A stretch of DNA of 64,000 nucleotides from Haloimpatiens massiliensis (GTDB taxonomy: Bacteria; Bacillota; Clostridia; Clostridiales; Clostridiaceae). The position numbers and the translations under genes are program-made. The notes under the pieces were generated by a model. The model had not been told where the DNA came from and searched no databases. It saw only the letters and a program-made list of their open reading frames with translations. Where the stretch lies: positions 257,079 through 321,078 of the forward strand of contig NZ_LT854636.1 of the NCBI RefSeq assembly GCF_900184255.1, in the 5' to 3' direction. The first letter of the stretch is position 1, and each line of letters opens with the position of its first letter. This document shows positions 38,435-47,184 of this stretch, in pieces.

Positions 38435-39310
38435 TTAATCTTCTATTATATCTTTAAACCCTTCACCTAACACCTCTCTAGCATCACTTACAGTTATAAA
38501 CGCCCTTTGGTCTACTTCTTTTATAAATATCTTTAATCTAATAAATTGCTTTCTATCTAAAACCGTATATAATATATTAGTATCCTGTCCACTAAATCCA
38601 CCTTTTCCATGAAATATAGTGCAGCCTCTTCCCAATTCATTAATTATAAACTGACTAATTTTATCTCTTTCCATGCTTATAACCATTACAGATTTACACA
38701 TATTTAATCCATTTATTACAGAATCTATGGTAGTACAGTTTATTATTACAGATAATAGAGAATACATTCCAACTTCAGCATTAAACGTCATGCCAGCTGC
38801 TACTGTAACTAAAAAATCCACCATCAGTAATGCTTTTCCTAAATCTATATGTACAAATTTATTTATTATCTTGGCCAGTATGTCTGTACCTCCTGTAGAA
38901 GCATTTTGATTAAAAACCAACCCCATACCAACTCCTGATAATAAAGTTCCAAATATGGTAGCTAAAAGCAAATTATCTGTTACCATCCATGTAGGGTCTA
39001 TGAGCCTATCCATTATCCATATTGATCCTGCCAGTGCAAAACTGGAATAAATCGTTTTAGCTCCAAATTGTGGTCCTATTACTATAAATGCAATTATAAA
39101 TAATATAATATTCATTAAAGCTGTTAAAAGTCCTACAGATATTGGAATATAGTGGTGTAGTACTATAGCTATACCCAAAACACCTCCACCAGCTATATGA
39201 TTAGGTTCTAAAAAAGCTCTTGTAGCAATTGCTAATATTAAAACTCCAACTGTTGCTAATACCCATTCTTTAATTACTATTCTTTTGTTATTCTTATTTA
39301 CTTTCTCCAT
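38435..39310 (-). CDS. YitT family membrane protein (DUF161/DUF2179)
   Basis: A 291-residue protein with about five or six helices in the first 200 residues (VLATVGVLILAIATRAFLEP) and a C-terminal DUF2179 domain (CTIFHGKGGFSGQDTNILYT, then VLDRKQFIRLK). The family is common in Firmicutes and of unknown function, with an N-terminal transporter-like fold and a C-terminal ligand-binding-like domain. Expressed from its own promoter with terminators on both sides. Confidence 0.88.
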   Translation of the reverse strand: MEKVNKNNKRIVIKEWVLATVGVLILAIATRAFLEPNHIAGGGVLGIAIVLHHYIPISVGLLTALMNIILFIIAFIVIGPQFGAKTIYSSFALAGSIWIMDRLIDPTWMVTDNLLLATIFGTLLSGVGMGLVFNQNASTGGTDILAKIINKFVHIDLGKALLMVDFLVTVAAGMTFNAEVGMYSLLSVIINCTTIDSVINGLNMCKSVMVISMERDKISQFIINELGRGCTIFHGKGGFSGQDTNILYTVLDRKQFIRLKIFIKEVDQRAFITVSDAREVLGEGFKDIIED

Positions 39311-39613
39311 AATATCCCCCCGTATAATCTAGCAATAATTATATATAAACCCTATTTAGGTTTATGTCTTAAAATATGTATTAATAAATATATCATGCCA
39401 TGTAACCGTTTAAATGAATTTGTATAATTATCCCTTAACTCTTATTTATAGTACCTGGTGCAACCATAATAAACATTCTTGATATATTGGTATCAAGAAT
39501 GTTCTGACCATGTACAAATTAATAATTTCCATACATATAAACAAAGAAGTTTTATTGATATAACTTCAATTCAGCTCTATCAGTTCTATTTAATAAAAAT
39601 TATTTTTATTAAA
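39311..39613. other. Intergenic region with a 13 bp hairpin
   Basis: No gene is supported here. A hairpin lies at 39472-39503 (AACATTCTTGATA paired with TATCAAGAATGTT) and a small one at 39349-39364 (TAAACC-AGGTTTA). Near the right end, CAGTTCTATTT (39580-39590) pairs with AATAGAACTG around 39629-39638, which overlaps the following gene's 3' end, probably its terminator. Confidence 0.4.
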
Positions 39614-39970
39614 TTACTTAAAATAAAATAGAACTGAGTTTATTATTAATGAAAAAATCAAACAAAATGTAGACACAAAAAATATTACCTGAGCTAAGTT
39701 AAGTCTTAAAAAATATGTTTTCCATTGTTTCTCATAATTTAATGGTCTCATTAAATCCTTTTTGGTAAATGAAACTGCTGACATGAACAATCCAAAACAA
39801 GATGCATAGGTTACAAATCTTCCTCCCCATTCTACTATGTACACTGTATTAAATGAACCTTTTATGACAGACCCAATTAATCCTATTAATATACCTATTA
39901 AAAAGCTTATTAGTAATATTTTAATAGAAATTTTAAGACACTCTTTTATATCTGTCCAAAAATTATTCAT
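39614..39970 (-). CDS. Small integral membrane protein (118 aa), unknown
   Basis: I do not recognise a family. The protein has three probable membrane helices at about 15-36, 48-66 and 94-115, with a charged cytosolic segment TKKDLMRPLNYEKQWKTYF between the second and third. A ribosome site (GGAG) lies before the ATG. It is flanked by hairpins and lies between yitT and the transketolase pair, so it appears monocistronic. Confidence 0.65.
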   Translation of the reverse strand: MNNFWTDIKECLKISIKILLISFLIGILIGLIGSVIKGSFNTVYIVEWGGRFVTYASCFGLFMSAVSFTKKDLMRPLNYEKQWKTYFLRLNLAQVIFFVSTFCLIFSLIINSVLFYFK

Positions 39971-40073
39971 ATACCCATCACTCCTACATTCAGATTATAT
40001 CATAAAGGTTTTGAAAAATCTTTATTTATGCAAAAATGAATAAAAAATTTCATTTTTGCATAAATAAAAGGGT

Positions 40074-40114
40074 TTAATAAAAGGAAGGAGCTATTTACTC
40101 CTTCCTTTTATTAA
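40074..40114 (-). terminator. Terminator after the transketolase pair
   Basis: A perfect 17 bp stem (TTAATAAAAGGAAGGAG at 40074-40090 with its complement at 40098-40114), 13 bases beyond the stop at 40128. A second perfect hairpin (40021-40068, TTTATTTATGCAAAAATGAA and its complement) follows directly; together they should isolate this unit from the next. Confidence 0.8.
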
Positions 40115-40127
40115 TAACTAGCTTTTA

Positions 40128-41066
40128 CTATTTTAAGCTTATGCCCTTTTTAACCATTTTAACTATATCCATTGCTGTTAATCCATACTTTTCTAGAAGC
40201 TCTGCTGGCTTTCCACTTTCTCCAAAAGTATCTTTAACTCCTACTTTTAATACTGGCACAGGGTAGTTTTCCGTTACTACTTCTGCAACCGCTGAACCTA
40301 ATCCACCTATTATGCTATGTTCTTCAGCTGTTACTATAACTCCCGTTTCTCTTGCAGCATCAGTTATTATTTTTGGATCTATTGGTTTTATTGTATGTAT
40401 ATTTATAACTTTAACCTTTATTCCTTCTTCTGCTAATATATTATAAGCTTCTAATGCAGCATCTACCATTATTCCAGTAGCTATTATAGTGGCATCTTTT
40501 CCTTCTCTTAAAGTAACACCTTTTCCCAATTCAAACTTATAATCTGCATTATCATTTATTACTGAAACTGCTGATCTACCAAGTCTAACATAACAAGGTC
40601 CCTCATATTCTGCCACTGCTTTTATAGCTGCTTCTGCTTCAATTCCATCACTTGGAGATATTACAAGCATATTTGGTATACTTCTCATTAAAGATATATC
40701 TTCTATAGCTTGATGAGATGCTCCATCCTCACCAACTGTTAAACCAGCGTGAGTTGCACATACTTTAACATTTAATTTAGGATAACATATAGAGTTTCTT
40801 ATTTGTTCGAATCCTCTACCAGCAGCAAACATAGCAAAGGTACTTACAAATGGTATCTTTCCACAAGATGCCAATCCAGCTGCAACCACCATCATATTTC
40901 CTTCAGCAATTCCCATATTTATAAATCTTTCTGGAAATACCTTTTTAAATTCCGCAGTTTTAGTTGATTTTGATAAATCCGCATCAAGAACTACTACATT
41001 TGATTTTTCTTCTCCTAATTTAGCAAGAGTCTTTCCATAAGCCTCTCTAGTAGCCATTTTTGTCAT
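40128..41066 (-). CDS. Transketolase, C-terminal (pyrimidine/TKC) subunit
   Basis: A 312-residue protein equal to the C-terminal half of transketolase. It begins with the pyrimidine-binding domain (TREAYGKTLAKLGEEKSNVV, then VLDADLSKSTK), then the conserved FINMGIAEGNMMVVAAGLA, and ends with the TK C-terminal fold (GVIVTAEEHSIIGGLGSAVA). Its ATG overlaps the stop of the preceding N-terminal subunit (TAATG), so both are made in equal amounts. Together they form a split thiamine-diphosphate transketolase of the pentose phosphate pathway. Confidence 0.95.
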   Translation of the reverse strand: MTKMATREAYGKTLAKLGEEKSNVVVLDADLSKSTKTAEFKKVFPERFINMGIAEGNMMVVAAGLASCGKIPFVSTFAMFAAGRGFEQIRNSICYPKLNVKVCATHAGLTVGEDGASHQAIEDISLMRSIPNMLVISPSDGIEAEAAIKAVAEYEGPCYVRLGRSAVSVINDNADYKFELGKGVTLREGKDATIIATGIMVDAALEAYNILAEEGIKVKVINIHTIKPIDPKIITDAARETGVIVTAEEHSIIGGLGSAVAEVVTENYPVPVLKVGVKDTFGESGKPAELLEKYGLTAMDIVKMVKKGISLK

Positions 41067-41890
41067 TAGTTTTCACCTCCTATTTCTTTTAAAGCTTCCT
41101 CACATTGTTCCCTACTAGGAGCTGAACCATGCCATCCAGCTTGATTTTCCATAAATGACACACCTTTTCCTTTTACTGTTTTACATATAACAACTGTTGG
41201 TTTATCTTTAGTATTTTTTGCTTCTTCAATAGCTTTTATTATTTGTTCAAAATCATGTCCGTCTATAGTTATAACATGCCATCCAAAGGCTTTAAACTTA
41301 TCATCTATAGGGTTAGAATTCATGACTTCTTCACATTTTCCATCTATTTGTAATCCATTGAAATCTACAAATGCTGTTAAGTTATCTAATTTGTAATGAG
41401 CTGCAGACATAGCTGCTTCCCATACTTCACCTTCACCTAATTCTCCATCGCCTAACAAAGCATATACTCTATAGGCTTTGTTATCTAGTTTTCCAGCTAA
41501 AGCCATTCCAACTGCTGCTGAAATTCCCTGACCCAATGAACCTGTAGACATGTCAATACCAGGAACATAATTCATATTTGGATGTCCCTGAAGCATTGAT
41601 CCTAACTTTCTTAAATTATTCAATTCACTTACATCAAAGTAACCTTTTCTAGCCAATACACTGTACAGACCTGGAGCACCATGTCCTTTAGAAAGCACAA
41701 ATCTATCTCTATCTGGATCCTGTGGATTTTGAGGATTAATATTCATTACTTTAAAATATAAAGTTGTTAAGATTTCAACTTCTGACAATGATCCTCCTGG
41801 ATGTCCTGAAGCTGATTGAGTTATCATTGTTATTATGTCTTTTCTTACAGTTTTTGCTATGGTCTGTAGTTCTTTTGTGTTAACTTCCAT
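41066..41890 (-). CDS. Transketolase, N-terminal (thiamine-binding) subunit
   Basis: A 274-residue N-terminal half of transketolase. The thiamine-diphosphate motif runs from GDGELGEGEVWEAAMSAAHY near 148 to VDFNGLQIDG near 174. Substrate-loop histidines are in SKGHGAPGLYSVL near 68 and GHPNMNYVPGIDMSTGSLGQ near 99. AGGAGGG lies before the start. Split transketolases of this kind are frequent in clostridia and archaea. Confidence 0.95.
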   Translation of the reverse strand: MEVNTKELQTIAKTVRKDIITMITQSASGHPGGSLSEVEILTTLYFKVMNINPQNPQDPDRDRFVLSKGHGAPGLYSVLARKGYFDVSELNNLRKLGSMLQGHPNMNYVPGIDMSTGSLGQGISAAVGMALAGKLDNKAYRVYALLGDGELGEGEVWEAAMSAAHYKLDNLTAFVDFNGLQIDGKCEEVMNSNPIDDKFKAFGWHVITIDGHDFEQIIKAIEEAKNTKDKPTVVICKTVKGKGVSFMENQAGWHGSAPSREQCEEALKEIGGEN

Positions 41891-42002
41891 TCTTATCCCT
41901 CCTAAGCTTGCTCATAATCATATTATAACAATTACTTTAAAAAGTAAAAAGCCTTTATATGAATTTTTTGCATTTTTTTAAATATTATTTACTAAAATTA
42001 AA

Positions 42003-42038
42003 ATAAGGGTTATATAAACAATTATATAACCCCTATTT
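42003..42038 (-). terminator. Terminator after mazF
   Basis: GGGTTATATAA (42007-42017) pairs with TTATATAACCC (42022-42032), extended by AATA/TATT on the outside. On the minus strand TTATTTTAATTTTAG follows. It lies 6 bases from the mazF stop. Confidence 0.75.
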
Positions 42039-42043
42039 TGCTG

Positions 42044-42394
42044 CTATTTCAATCCAATACTTATTAAAATTGACTCATTAACTTTCTCCATGTCATCATC
42101 TGTCATATGACCAATTTTCTCTTTAAGTCGTCTTTTGTCTAAAGTTCTTATTTGCTCTAAGAGCACAACAGAATCTTTATTAAGACCATATTCCTCTGAA
42201 GAAATTTCTACATGAGTTGGCAGCTTGGCCTTATTGATTTGTGACGTAATTGCTGCCACAATAACTGTAGGACTATATTTGTTTCCCACATCATTTTGTA
42301 TTATGATAACTGGTCTTACTCCACCCTGTTCTGAACCAACCACTGGACTGAGATCAGCATAAAATATATCTCCTCGTTTTACTATCGGTGTCAT
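42044..42394 (-). CDS. mazF: mRNA interferase toxin MazF/EndoA
   Basis: A 116-residue endoribonuclease toxin. The start [17 protein letters not shown] (42392-42394) is preferred to an ORF start 11 codons earlier because the EndoA family begins at this point. The conserved core [16 protein letters not shown] and the later [15 protein letters not shown] match B. subtilis EndoA, which cuts RNA at U-ACAU-type sites. It overlaps the antitoxin by 41 bases, so translation is tightly coupled. The location next to alr is the same as in Bacillus. Confidence 0.93.
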   Translation of the reverse strand: MTPIVKRGDIFYADLSPVVGSEQGGVRPVIIIQNDVGNKYSPTVIVAAITSQINKAKLPTHVEISSEEYGLNKDSVVLLEQIRTLDKRRLKEKIGHMTDDDMEKVNESILISIGLK

Positions 42395-42671
42395 CAGGCA
42401 AATCACTCTCCGAAAGCATAGCTTCATATTCTCCTAACTCTTTCATATCACTTTCAAAGCCACATTCACATAATTCTAGATTTAGCTGAGCCATTTCTAT
42501 ATATCCCTTTTGCATTTCTTCATAGCTCAACCTTTTTTTCTCCTCAATATATAATATTATGGCCTCTCTTATAAATTCACTTCTTTTTTTAGAATCTTTC
42601 TTTAAAGCTTCATTAAATTCATTAAAAAGTTTTTCTGAGAGGTTTACCACCAATCTCTTTGAGCCTGACAT
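42354..42671 (-). CDS. MazE/EndoAI-type antitoxin (ribbon-helix-helix)
   Basis: A 105-residue protein. The first 50 residues form a ribbon-helix-helix DNA-binding domain ([20 protein letters not shown], then [18 protein letters not shown]). The C-terminal tail, which in this family binds and blocks MazF, is acidic ([10 protein letters not shown]). It precedes and overlaps the toxin gene and most likely represses the pair's promoter. Confidence 0.88.
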   Translation of the reverse strand: MSGSKRLVVNLSEKLFNEFNEALKKDSKKRSEFIREAIILYIEEKKRLSYEEMQKGYIEMAQLNLELCECGFESDMKELGEYEAMLSESDLPDDTDSKTRRYILC

Positions 42672-42812
42672 ACGATAATCGATACCTCCTATTTATTAAA
42701 GCGAAATATGTATCTACTCTTTAATTATAACCCTATTTGTCAATATGTCAAAGATTTTGCGCTATTAAACCCCCATTTTTCTACAAGTATATTATTGAAA
42801 TCTGTATAATCC

Positions 42813-43973
42813 CTATACATAATTCCTTATTTTTACAATTTTTCCTTCCTTTATGTATACTCTTGGCACTCTTTTGCTAATCATACAAACTACCTCATAA
42901 CTAATAGTACCTAGAATCGCTGCTGCATCTTCTGCATTAAATTTTATTTCTTCAGTTTCCCCTATAAGTATTACATCTGTACCCACTTTTACATTCTTTA
43001 TATCTGTAATGTCTATCATGCATTGGTCCATGCATATTCTCCCCACCACTGGCGCAAATTTATTATTTATAATTACTTTTCCCTTACCAAAAAGCAATCT
43101 TGTATATCCATCAGCATATCCTACTGGTAAAGTTGCTATTATGGTATCTCTAGTAGTTTTAAACTTCCTCCCGTATCCTATGTACTCTCCTGCAGGAATT
43201 TTTTTAATGTGAACTACATTTGTCTTCAACTGCATAGCAGGTTTTATATTTATTTTATCTTTAGAAACTTCTTCTGAAGGATAATAGCCATACTGTATTA
43301 TTCCTGGTCTTACCGCTTCAAAATGAGTTTCAGGTAAATCAATAATAGCTGCACTATTAGCTATGTGCCTTATATTTATATTTACTCCATTATCTTTTAG
43401 TTTATTATAAAACCAATTAAAGTGCTTCAATTGTTTATATGTATATTCCTTATCTTTTTCATCTGCAGCAGAAAAATGCGAAAATATTCCTTCTATTATT
43501 ATATTAGGCAATTTACTTATTTTATATACCTGATTTACACTATTTTCATCAGGCAAAAATCCTATTCTTCCCATGCCTGTATCTAAAGCTATGTGAATTT
43601 TAGCTACTTTATTACTTTTAACTGCCATTTTAGATATTTCTTCTGCAAAATCATAGGAATAAACTGTTTGTTCTATATCATATCTTAATAAGTTATCAAT
43701 TAAATTTGGAGGAGTAAAACCTAAAATCATTATAGGGCACTCTATTCCTCCTCTTCTTAGCTCAACAGCTTCACTTATTACTGCTACTGCTAATCTATTA
43801 GCTCCATTTTCTAAAAATACTGGTGCTACATCTAATGCTCCATGTCCATATGCATCTGCTTTCACTACAGCTATTATATCCTTGCTTTTTGATACTCTTC
43901 TTATTTCTCTCATATTACTAGCTAATTTATCCAAATGTATTTCAGCCCAGACTGGTCTTAAGTGCCTAAACAC
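42813..43973 (-). CDS. alr: Alanine racemase
   Basis: A PLP enzyme interconverting L- and D-alanine for the cell wall and for spores, about 386 residues. The PLP lysine is in DIIAVVKADAYGHGAL near 36 and the catalytic tyrosine lies in the segment IGYGRKFKTTRDT near 260. The open frame begins with an ATG (43986-43988), but that codon forms part of GGAGGTG, itself the ribosome site, so a GTG at 43971-43973 (5-8 bases downstream of it) is the more likely start. Between the GerS/YdcC-like lipoprotein and mazEF, as in B. subtilis. Confidence 0.93.
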   Translation of the reverse strand: MFRHLRPVWAEIHLDKLASNMREIRRVSKSKDIIAVVKADAYGHGALDVAPVFLENGANRLAVAVISEAVELRRGGIECPIMILGFTPPNLIDNLLRYDIEQTVYSYDFAEEISKMAVKSNKVAKIHIALDTGMGRIGFLPDENSVNQVYKISKLPNIIIEGIFSHFSAADEKDKEYTYKQLKHFNWFYNKLKDNGVNINIRHIANSAAIIDLPETHFEAVRPGIIQYGYYPSEEVSKDKINIKPAMQLKTNVVHIKKIPAGEYIGYGRKFKTTRDTIIATLPVGYADGYTRLLFGKGKVIINNKFAPVVGRICMDQCMIDITDIKNVKVGTDVILIGETEEIKFNAEDAAAILGTISYEVVCMISKRVPRVYIKEGKIVKIRNYV

Positions 43974-43991
43974 CACTTTCACCTCCATATA

Positions 43992-44573
43992 TTAATGCAT
44001 ATAAAAATTCTTATAAACTATATTTACTTTTTCTTCATCTTTTTCATTATAAATTACTACTTTATATGGCTTCTTTTCTTTGTAATCCAAGTATAAATTA
44101 ACTTTACTTAAATTCCTGTTGTTATAGGGCAAATCCATTATAACTACTAAATACTCATTATCATCCAGTTTTTTATATTTATATTTAATTTTTTCGTTAT
44201 TATAAATAAGTTTTATATATTCATCAATAAAACTTAACTTATATAAGCTATCAAAACTTTCATCAGTTGAATATTTTTTCTCGTTTTGTACATCATTTAT
44301 GTGTATTTTATTACCCTTATAAACCATCTGTCTTGTGCCATTTACTTCTAATTTAGCAACTTCCCCTTTTTCATATGTTTGCTTTCCTGTTAACTGAATT
44401 TCTTGTCTAGAATTTATTATAGTTATTTCTATATCTGTAGTGTATTTATCAATGGATTTTATTATATCTATAATCTCATTTTCTTTTTCCGGTTTTTTAT
44501 TTCCACAAGCGATTAACGATAAAAGAAGAACTATAGATAATATTAAAGTAATTATTTTATTTGCGCTTTTCAT
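43992..44573 (-). CDS. GerS/YdcC-like lipoprotein
   Basis: A 193-residue lipoprotein. The signal peptide ends in a lipobox (LLSLIAC, Cys 23), so it is anchored outside the membrane. The mature part is rich in beta-prone segments (residues 50-190, such as IEITIINSRQEIQLTGKQTY), like the LolA/LolB-type fold. Its position right before alr matches C. difficile gerS, a germination lipoprotein needed for cortex modification, and B. subtilis ydcC, a sporulation gene next to alr. The role in germination is inferred from position and type. Confidence 0.75.
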   Translation of the reverse strand: MKSANKIITLILSIVLLLSLIACGNKKPEKENEIIDIIKSIDKYTTDIEITIINSRQEIQLTGKQTYEKGEVAKLEVNGTRQMVYKGNKIHINDVQNEKKYSTDESFDSLYKLSFIDEYIKLIYNNEKIKYKYKKLDDNEYLVVIMDLPYNNRNLSKVNLYLDYKEKKPYKVVIYNEKDEEKVNIVYKNFYMH

Positions 44574-44636
44574 ACCTTTCCTCCAAACAATACTATAATT
44601 AATTAATATTGCTTTGGGGAAATTAATATTCTATTT

Positions 44637-46136
44637 TTATTCTATTATTTCTTTTATAGCATAGGGAATGTACTCTATTATATGCTTTGCATTTACAGAA
44701 AACATCTTACTACTTAATTTATCTCCACAATAACCATGAATATAAGCAGATACATATGTTGCTTCTAATGGAGTATAACCTTGAGCTATAAATGAAGTTA
44801 TTAATCCTGTTAAGCAGTCCCCCATCCCTCCATTAGCCATAGCACTATTTCCTGTAGGATTTATAAATGTACTATTTCCATCAGTTATTACAGTATTATA
44901 ACCCTTCAACAATACTATTACGTTATTTTCCAATGCAAATTTTTTAGCAATGTCTACTCTGTTTTCATTAATATCTTTTATATCCAATTCTGTAAGTCTA
45001 GACATTTCCCCTGGATGAGGTGTAAAAACTAAAGCATTAGAGGATTCTTTTATGATATCTTTATGATTTTGAAGCACATTTATAGCATCTGCATCCACTA
45101 CTATAGGACATTTAGATCTTTTTATTATTTTTTCTAAAAGTCTAAAAGTCTCTATACTATTTCCCATGCCTGGACCTATGGCAATGGCTTTAGCTCTAGA
45201 TACTATTTCCTGTATTTTTTCCTTTTCTGTAAAATTCACCGTCATTGCTTCTGTAAGTTTACAACTTAATATACCTTGAATATCCTTAGGACAAGCAAGT
45301 GTCACAAGCCCAGCTCCACTTCTTACTGCTGTTTCAGCACTTATATATGCTGCACCTGTAAAACCTTCTGAACCAGATATTATTAGTGCTCTTCCAAAAT
45401 TCCCTTTATTGCAATACTTATCTCTAATTTTTATAGTTTTTTTGATAAGATTCTTATCTAAAATAAATTCTCTTAGACATACATCATCTATAACCTTTGA
45501 AGGAATTCCTATATCTTCAACGATAACCTGTCCAATGAATTTACTAGTTGAGTACTTTAAAAAACCCCTTTTGTAAAGTTGAAAAGATACTGTCTTGTGT
45601 GCTTTCACACATATCCCCATTACTTGTCCATTATCTGAATTAATTCCTGAAGGCACATCTACAGAAAGAGTATATGAACTATTTTCATTTATTATTGATA
45701 TAACCTTTTCGTATATACCTTCAATTTTTCTCGTAAGCCCTGTTCCAAATAAGCAATCTATAACCATTTCACTGGTACCTACACAACTTCTGAAATAATC
45801 CAAATCACTTATATTGTTAACTTTTGATATTTCAATACCCAAATTAGACACTATACAGTAGTTTACCATACAGTCATGGGATAATCCCTCAGTATTTCCT
45901 ACCAAAAACACCTGAACTTTCTTTCCTTGAACATACAGATGCCTTGCAATAGCAAAACCATCTCCTCCATTATTTCCTTTACCACATACTAATACAAAGG
46001 AATTTATTTTATTCATATCTATATTCTTTACTACTTTCAATGCAGCATTTTCCATTAAAATCATGCCAGGCATTTTTAATTTTTCAATACATATTTTATC
46101 TATTTCTCTACTTATTTTAGCTGTGCCTATCCTCAA
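44637..46136 (-). CDS. nnr: Bifunctional NAD(P)H-hydrate epimerase/dehydratase
   Basis: A 499-residue metabolite-repair enzyme. The N-terminal YjeF domain (about 1-210) epimerises damaged NAD(P)H hydrates (VLVCGKGNNGGDGFAIARHL near 48). The C-terminal dehydratase domain (about 225-495) has SGSEGFTGAAYISAETAVRS and the ADP-binding NPTGNSAMANGGMGDCLTGL near 425. It starts with TTG (46134-46136), the only candidate consistent with the GGAGG site about 9 bases upstream, and overlaps acpS by 20 bases. Confidence 0.95.
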   Translation of the reverse strand: MRIGTAKISREIDKICIEKLKMPGMILMENAALKVVKNIDMNKINSFVLVCGKGNNGGDGFAIARHLYVQGKKVQVFLVGNTEGLSHDCMVNYCIVSNLGIEISKVNNISDLDYFRSCVGTSEMVIDCLFGTGLTRKIEGIYEKVISIINENSSYTLSVDVPSGINSDNGQVMGICVKAHKTVSFQLYKRGFLKYSTSKFIGQVIVEDIGIPSKVIDDVCLREFILDKNLIKKTIKIRDKYCNKGNFGRALIISGSEGFTGAAYISAETAVRSGAGLVTLACPKDIQGILSCKLTEAMTVNFTEKEKIQEIVSRAKAIAIGPGMGNSIETFRLLEKIIKRSKCPIVVDADAINVLQNHKDIIKESSNALVFTPHPGEMSRLTELDIKDINENRVDIAKKFALENNVIVLLKGYNTVITDGNSTFINPTGNSAMANGGMGDCLTGLITSFIAQGYTPLEATYVSAYIHGYCGDKLSSKMFSVNAKHIIEYIPYAIKEIIE

Positions 46137-46512
46137 AATTATTCACCTCCCATACGGCGTAGGCTATAGCATTTTCTCTACTGTGAGATATACTTAAATG
46201 CATTTTGTATTTACCATCTTTTCCTGCTATTTCTTTAGCCATTTTTTTAAGCTCCACTATTGGTTTCCCTATTTCTGTATTTTTTATTATTATATCCTTA
46301 AAAGAGAAACCCGTAAATCCTGTACCTAAAGCCTTAGATACTGCTTCTTTTGCTGCAAATCTTCCAGCTACATATTCGTATCTTAAATTTCTACTCTTCA
46401 AGTACACTATTTCTTCTTCATTAAATATTTTATTTAAGAATAGGGAATTTCCCTTAAGAATTCGCTCTATCCTAGATATCTCAACAATATCTACTCCTAT
46501 GCCAGCTATCAT
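46117..46512 (-). CDS. acpS: Holo-[acyl-carrier-protein] synthase
   Basis: Transfers the 4'-phosphopantetheine arm from coenzyme A to acyl-carrier protein. A 131-residue AcpS-type enzyme with GIGVDIVEISRIERIL at the N-terminus and RFAAKEAVSKALGTGFTGFS near 52, plus the SISHSRENAIAYAV motif near 107. First gene of the acpS-nnr-lipoprotein-alr-mazEF series and overlaps nnr. Confidence 0.95.
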   Translation of the reverse strand: MIAGIGVDIVEISRIERILKGNSLFLNKIFNEEEIVYLKSRNLRYEYVAGRFAAKEAVSKALGTGFTGFSFKDIIIKNTEIGKPIVELKKMAKEIAGKDGKYKMHLSISHSRENAIAYAVWEVNNFEDRHS

Positions 46513-46583
46513 CTACTGTCCACCTCACTATAACATTAATAAAATTTATGCAAATAAATTTTACTAAATTTTTAAATAAAAAT

Positions 46584-46607
46584 GAAGGAATACAATTTCC
46601 TTCATAA
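46584..46607 (-). terminator. Terminator after the 117-aa gene
   Basis: ATGAAGGAA pairs with TTCCTTCAT across a 6-base loop. On the minus strand T-rich sequence follows (TTTTTATT). The stop of the gene at 46613 is 5 bases away. Confidence 0.75.
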
Positions 46608-46612
46608 AAAAA

Positions 46613-46966
46613 TTAATTGGCCAATATATTCTTTAGTTCACAATCGAAATCCTCTACACTGTAATCAACTTCTTCACCTATTATGTCTATAAGGTGGATT
46701 GGTGATACTGTGTTTTCATATAAAATTTTCATTAGATTATGTACTTTATGCCTGTATGGACTTATAGAAACTACACAATCTCTTTGTATATTAATTACTT
46801 CTCCATTAATTATATCCTGTCTTTCCACTTCTATGCCATAAGCTTGTACTTCTTCATTGCTTCCTTTGAAATGAATTGAAATTTTGTCTTTTACCAATCT
46901 GTAAGAATAAATTCGAGTTAAATCACCTTCTTGTAGTCGTCTAATAGCATTTTCTACTACAATCAT
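46613..46966 (-). CDS. Conserved clostridial protein (DUF6514-like), 117 aa
   Basis: A soluble 117-residue protein without signal peptide or membrane helix. It begins MIVVENAIRRLQEG and contains a beta-rich core (YSYRLVKDKISIHFKGSNEE, VQAYGIEVERQDI) and a C-terminal helix with VSPIHLIDIIGE. From memory this resembles the DUF6514 family, common in clostridia, of unknown function. It is flanked by a terminator and a 218-base AT-rich region (46967-47184) in which nothing is seen. Confidence 0.65.
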   Translation of the reverse strand: MIVVENAIRRLQEGDLTRIYSYRLVKDKISIHFKGSNEEVQAYGIEVERQDIINGEVINIQRDCVVSISPYRHKVHNLMKILYENTVSPIHLIDIIGEEVDYSVEDFDCELKNILAN

Positions 46967-47184
46967 TTAACTTCCCCCCATATTTTATTTGTTATTATAT
47001 TATCACTGGTAAGGAAAAAATTGTGTCATTTTATAACAGTTATAAAAATTTTTTTATCGTACTAAAGTGACATAAAACAAACTTTTTTCTTACAAACTTA
47101 GCATTTATCCTTGATAATTTTCAGAATATTCCATTAATTATTTTTTATTTCCCGTTTTTCTGTCGAAATTGTTGAAAATTTATT

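Noticed and set aside
42395..42427. Longer N-terminus of MazF
   Set aside because: The extra 11 residues ([11 protein letters not shown]) do not belong to the family pattern and lie in the antitoxin frame overlap.
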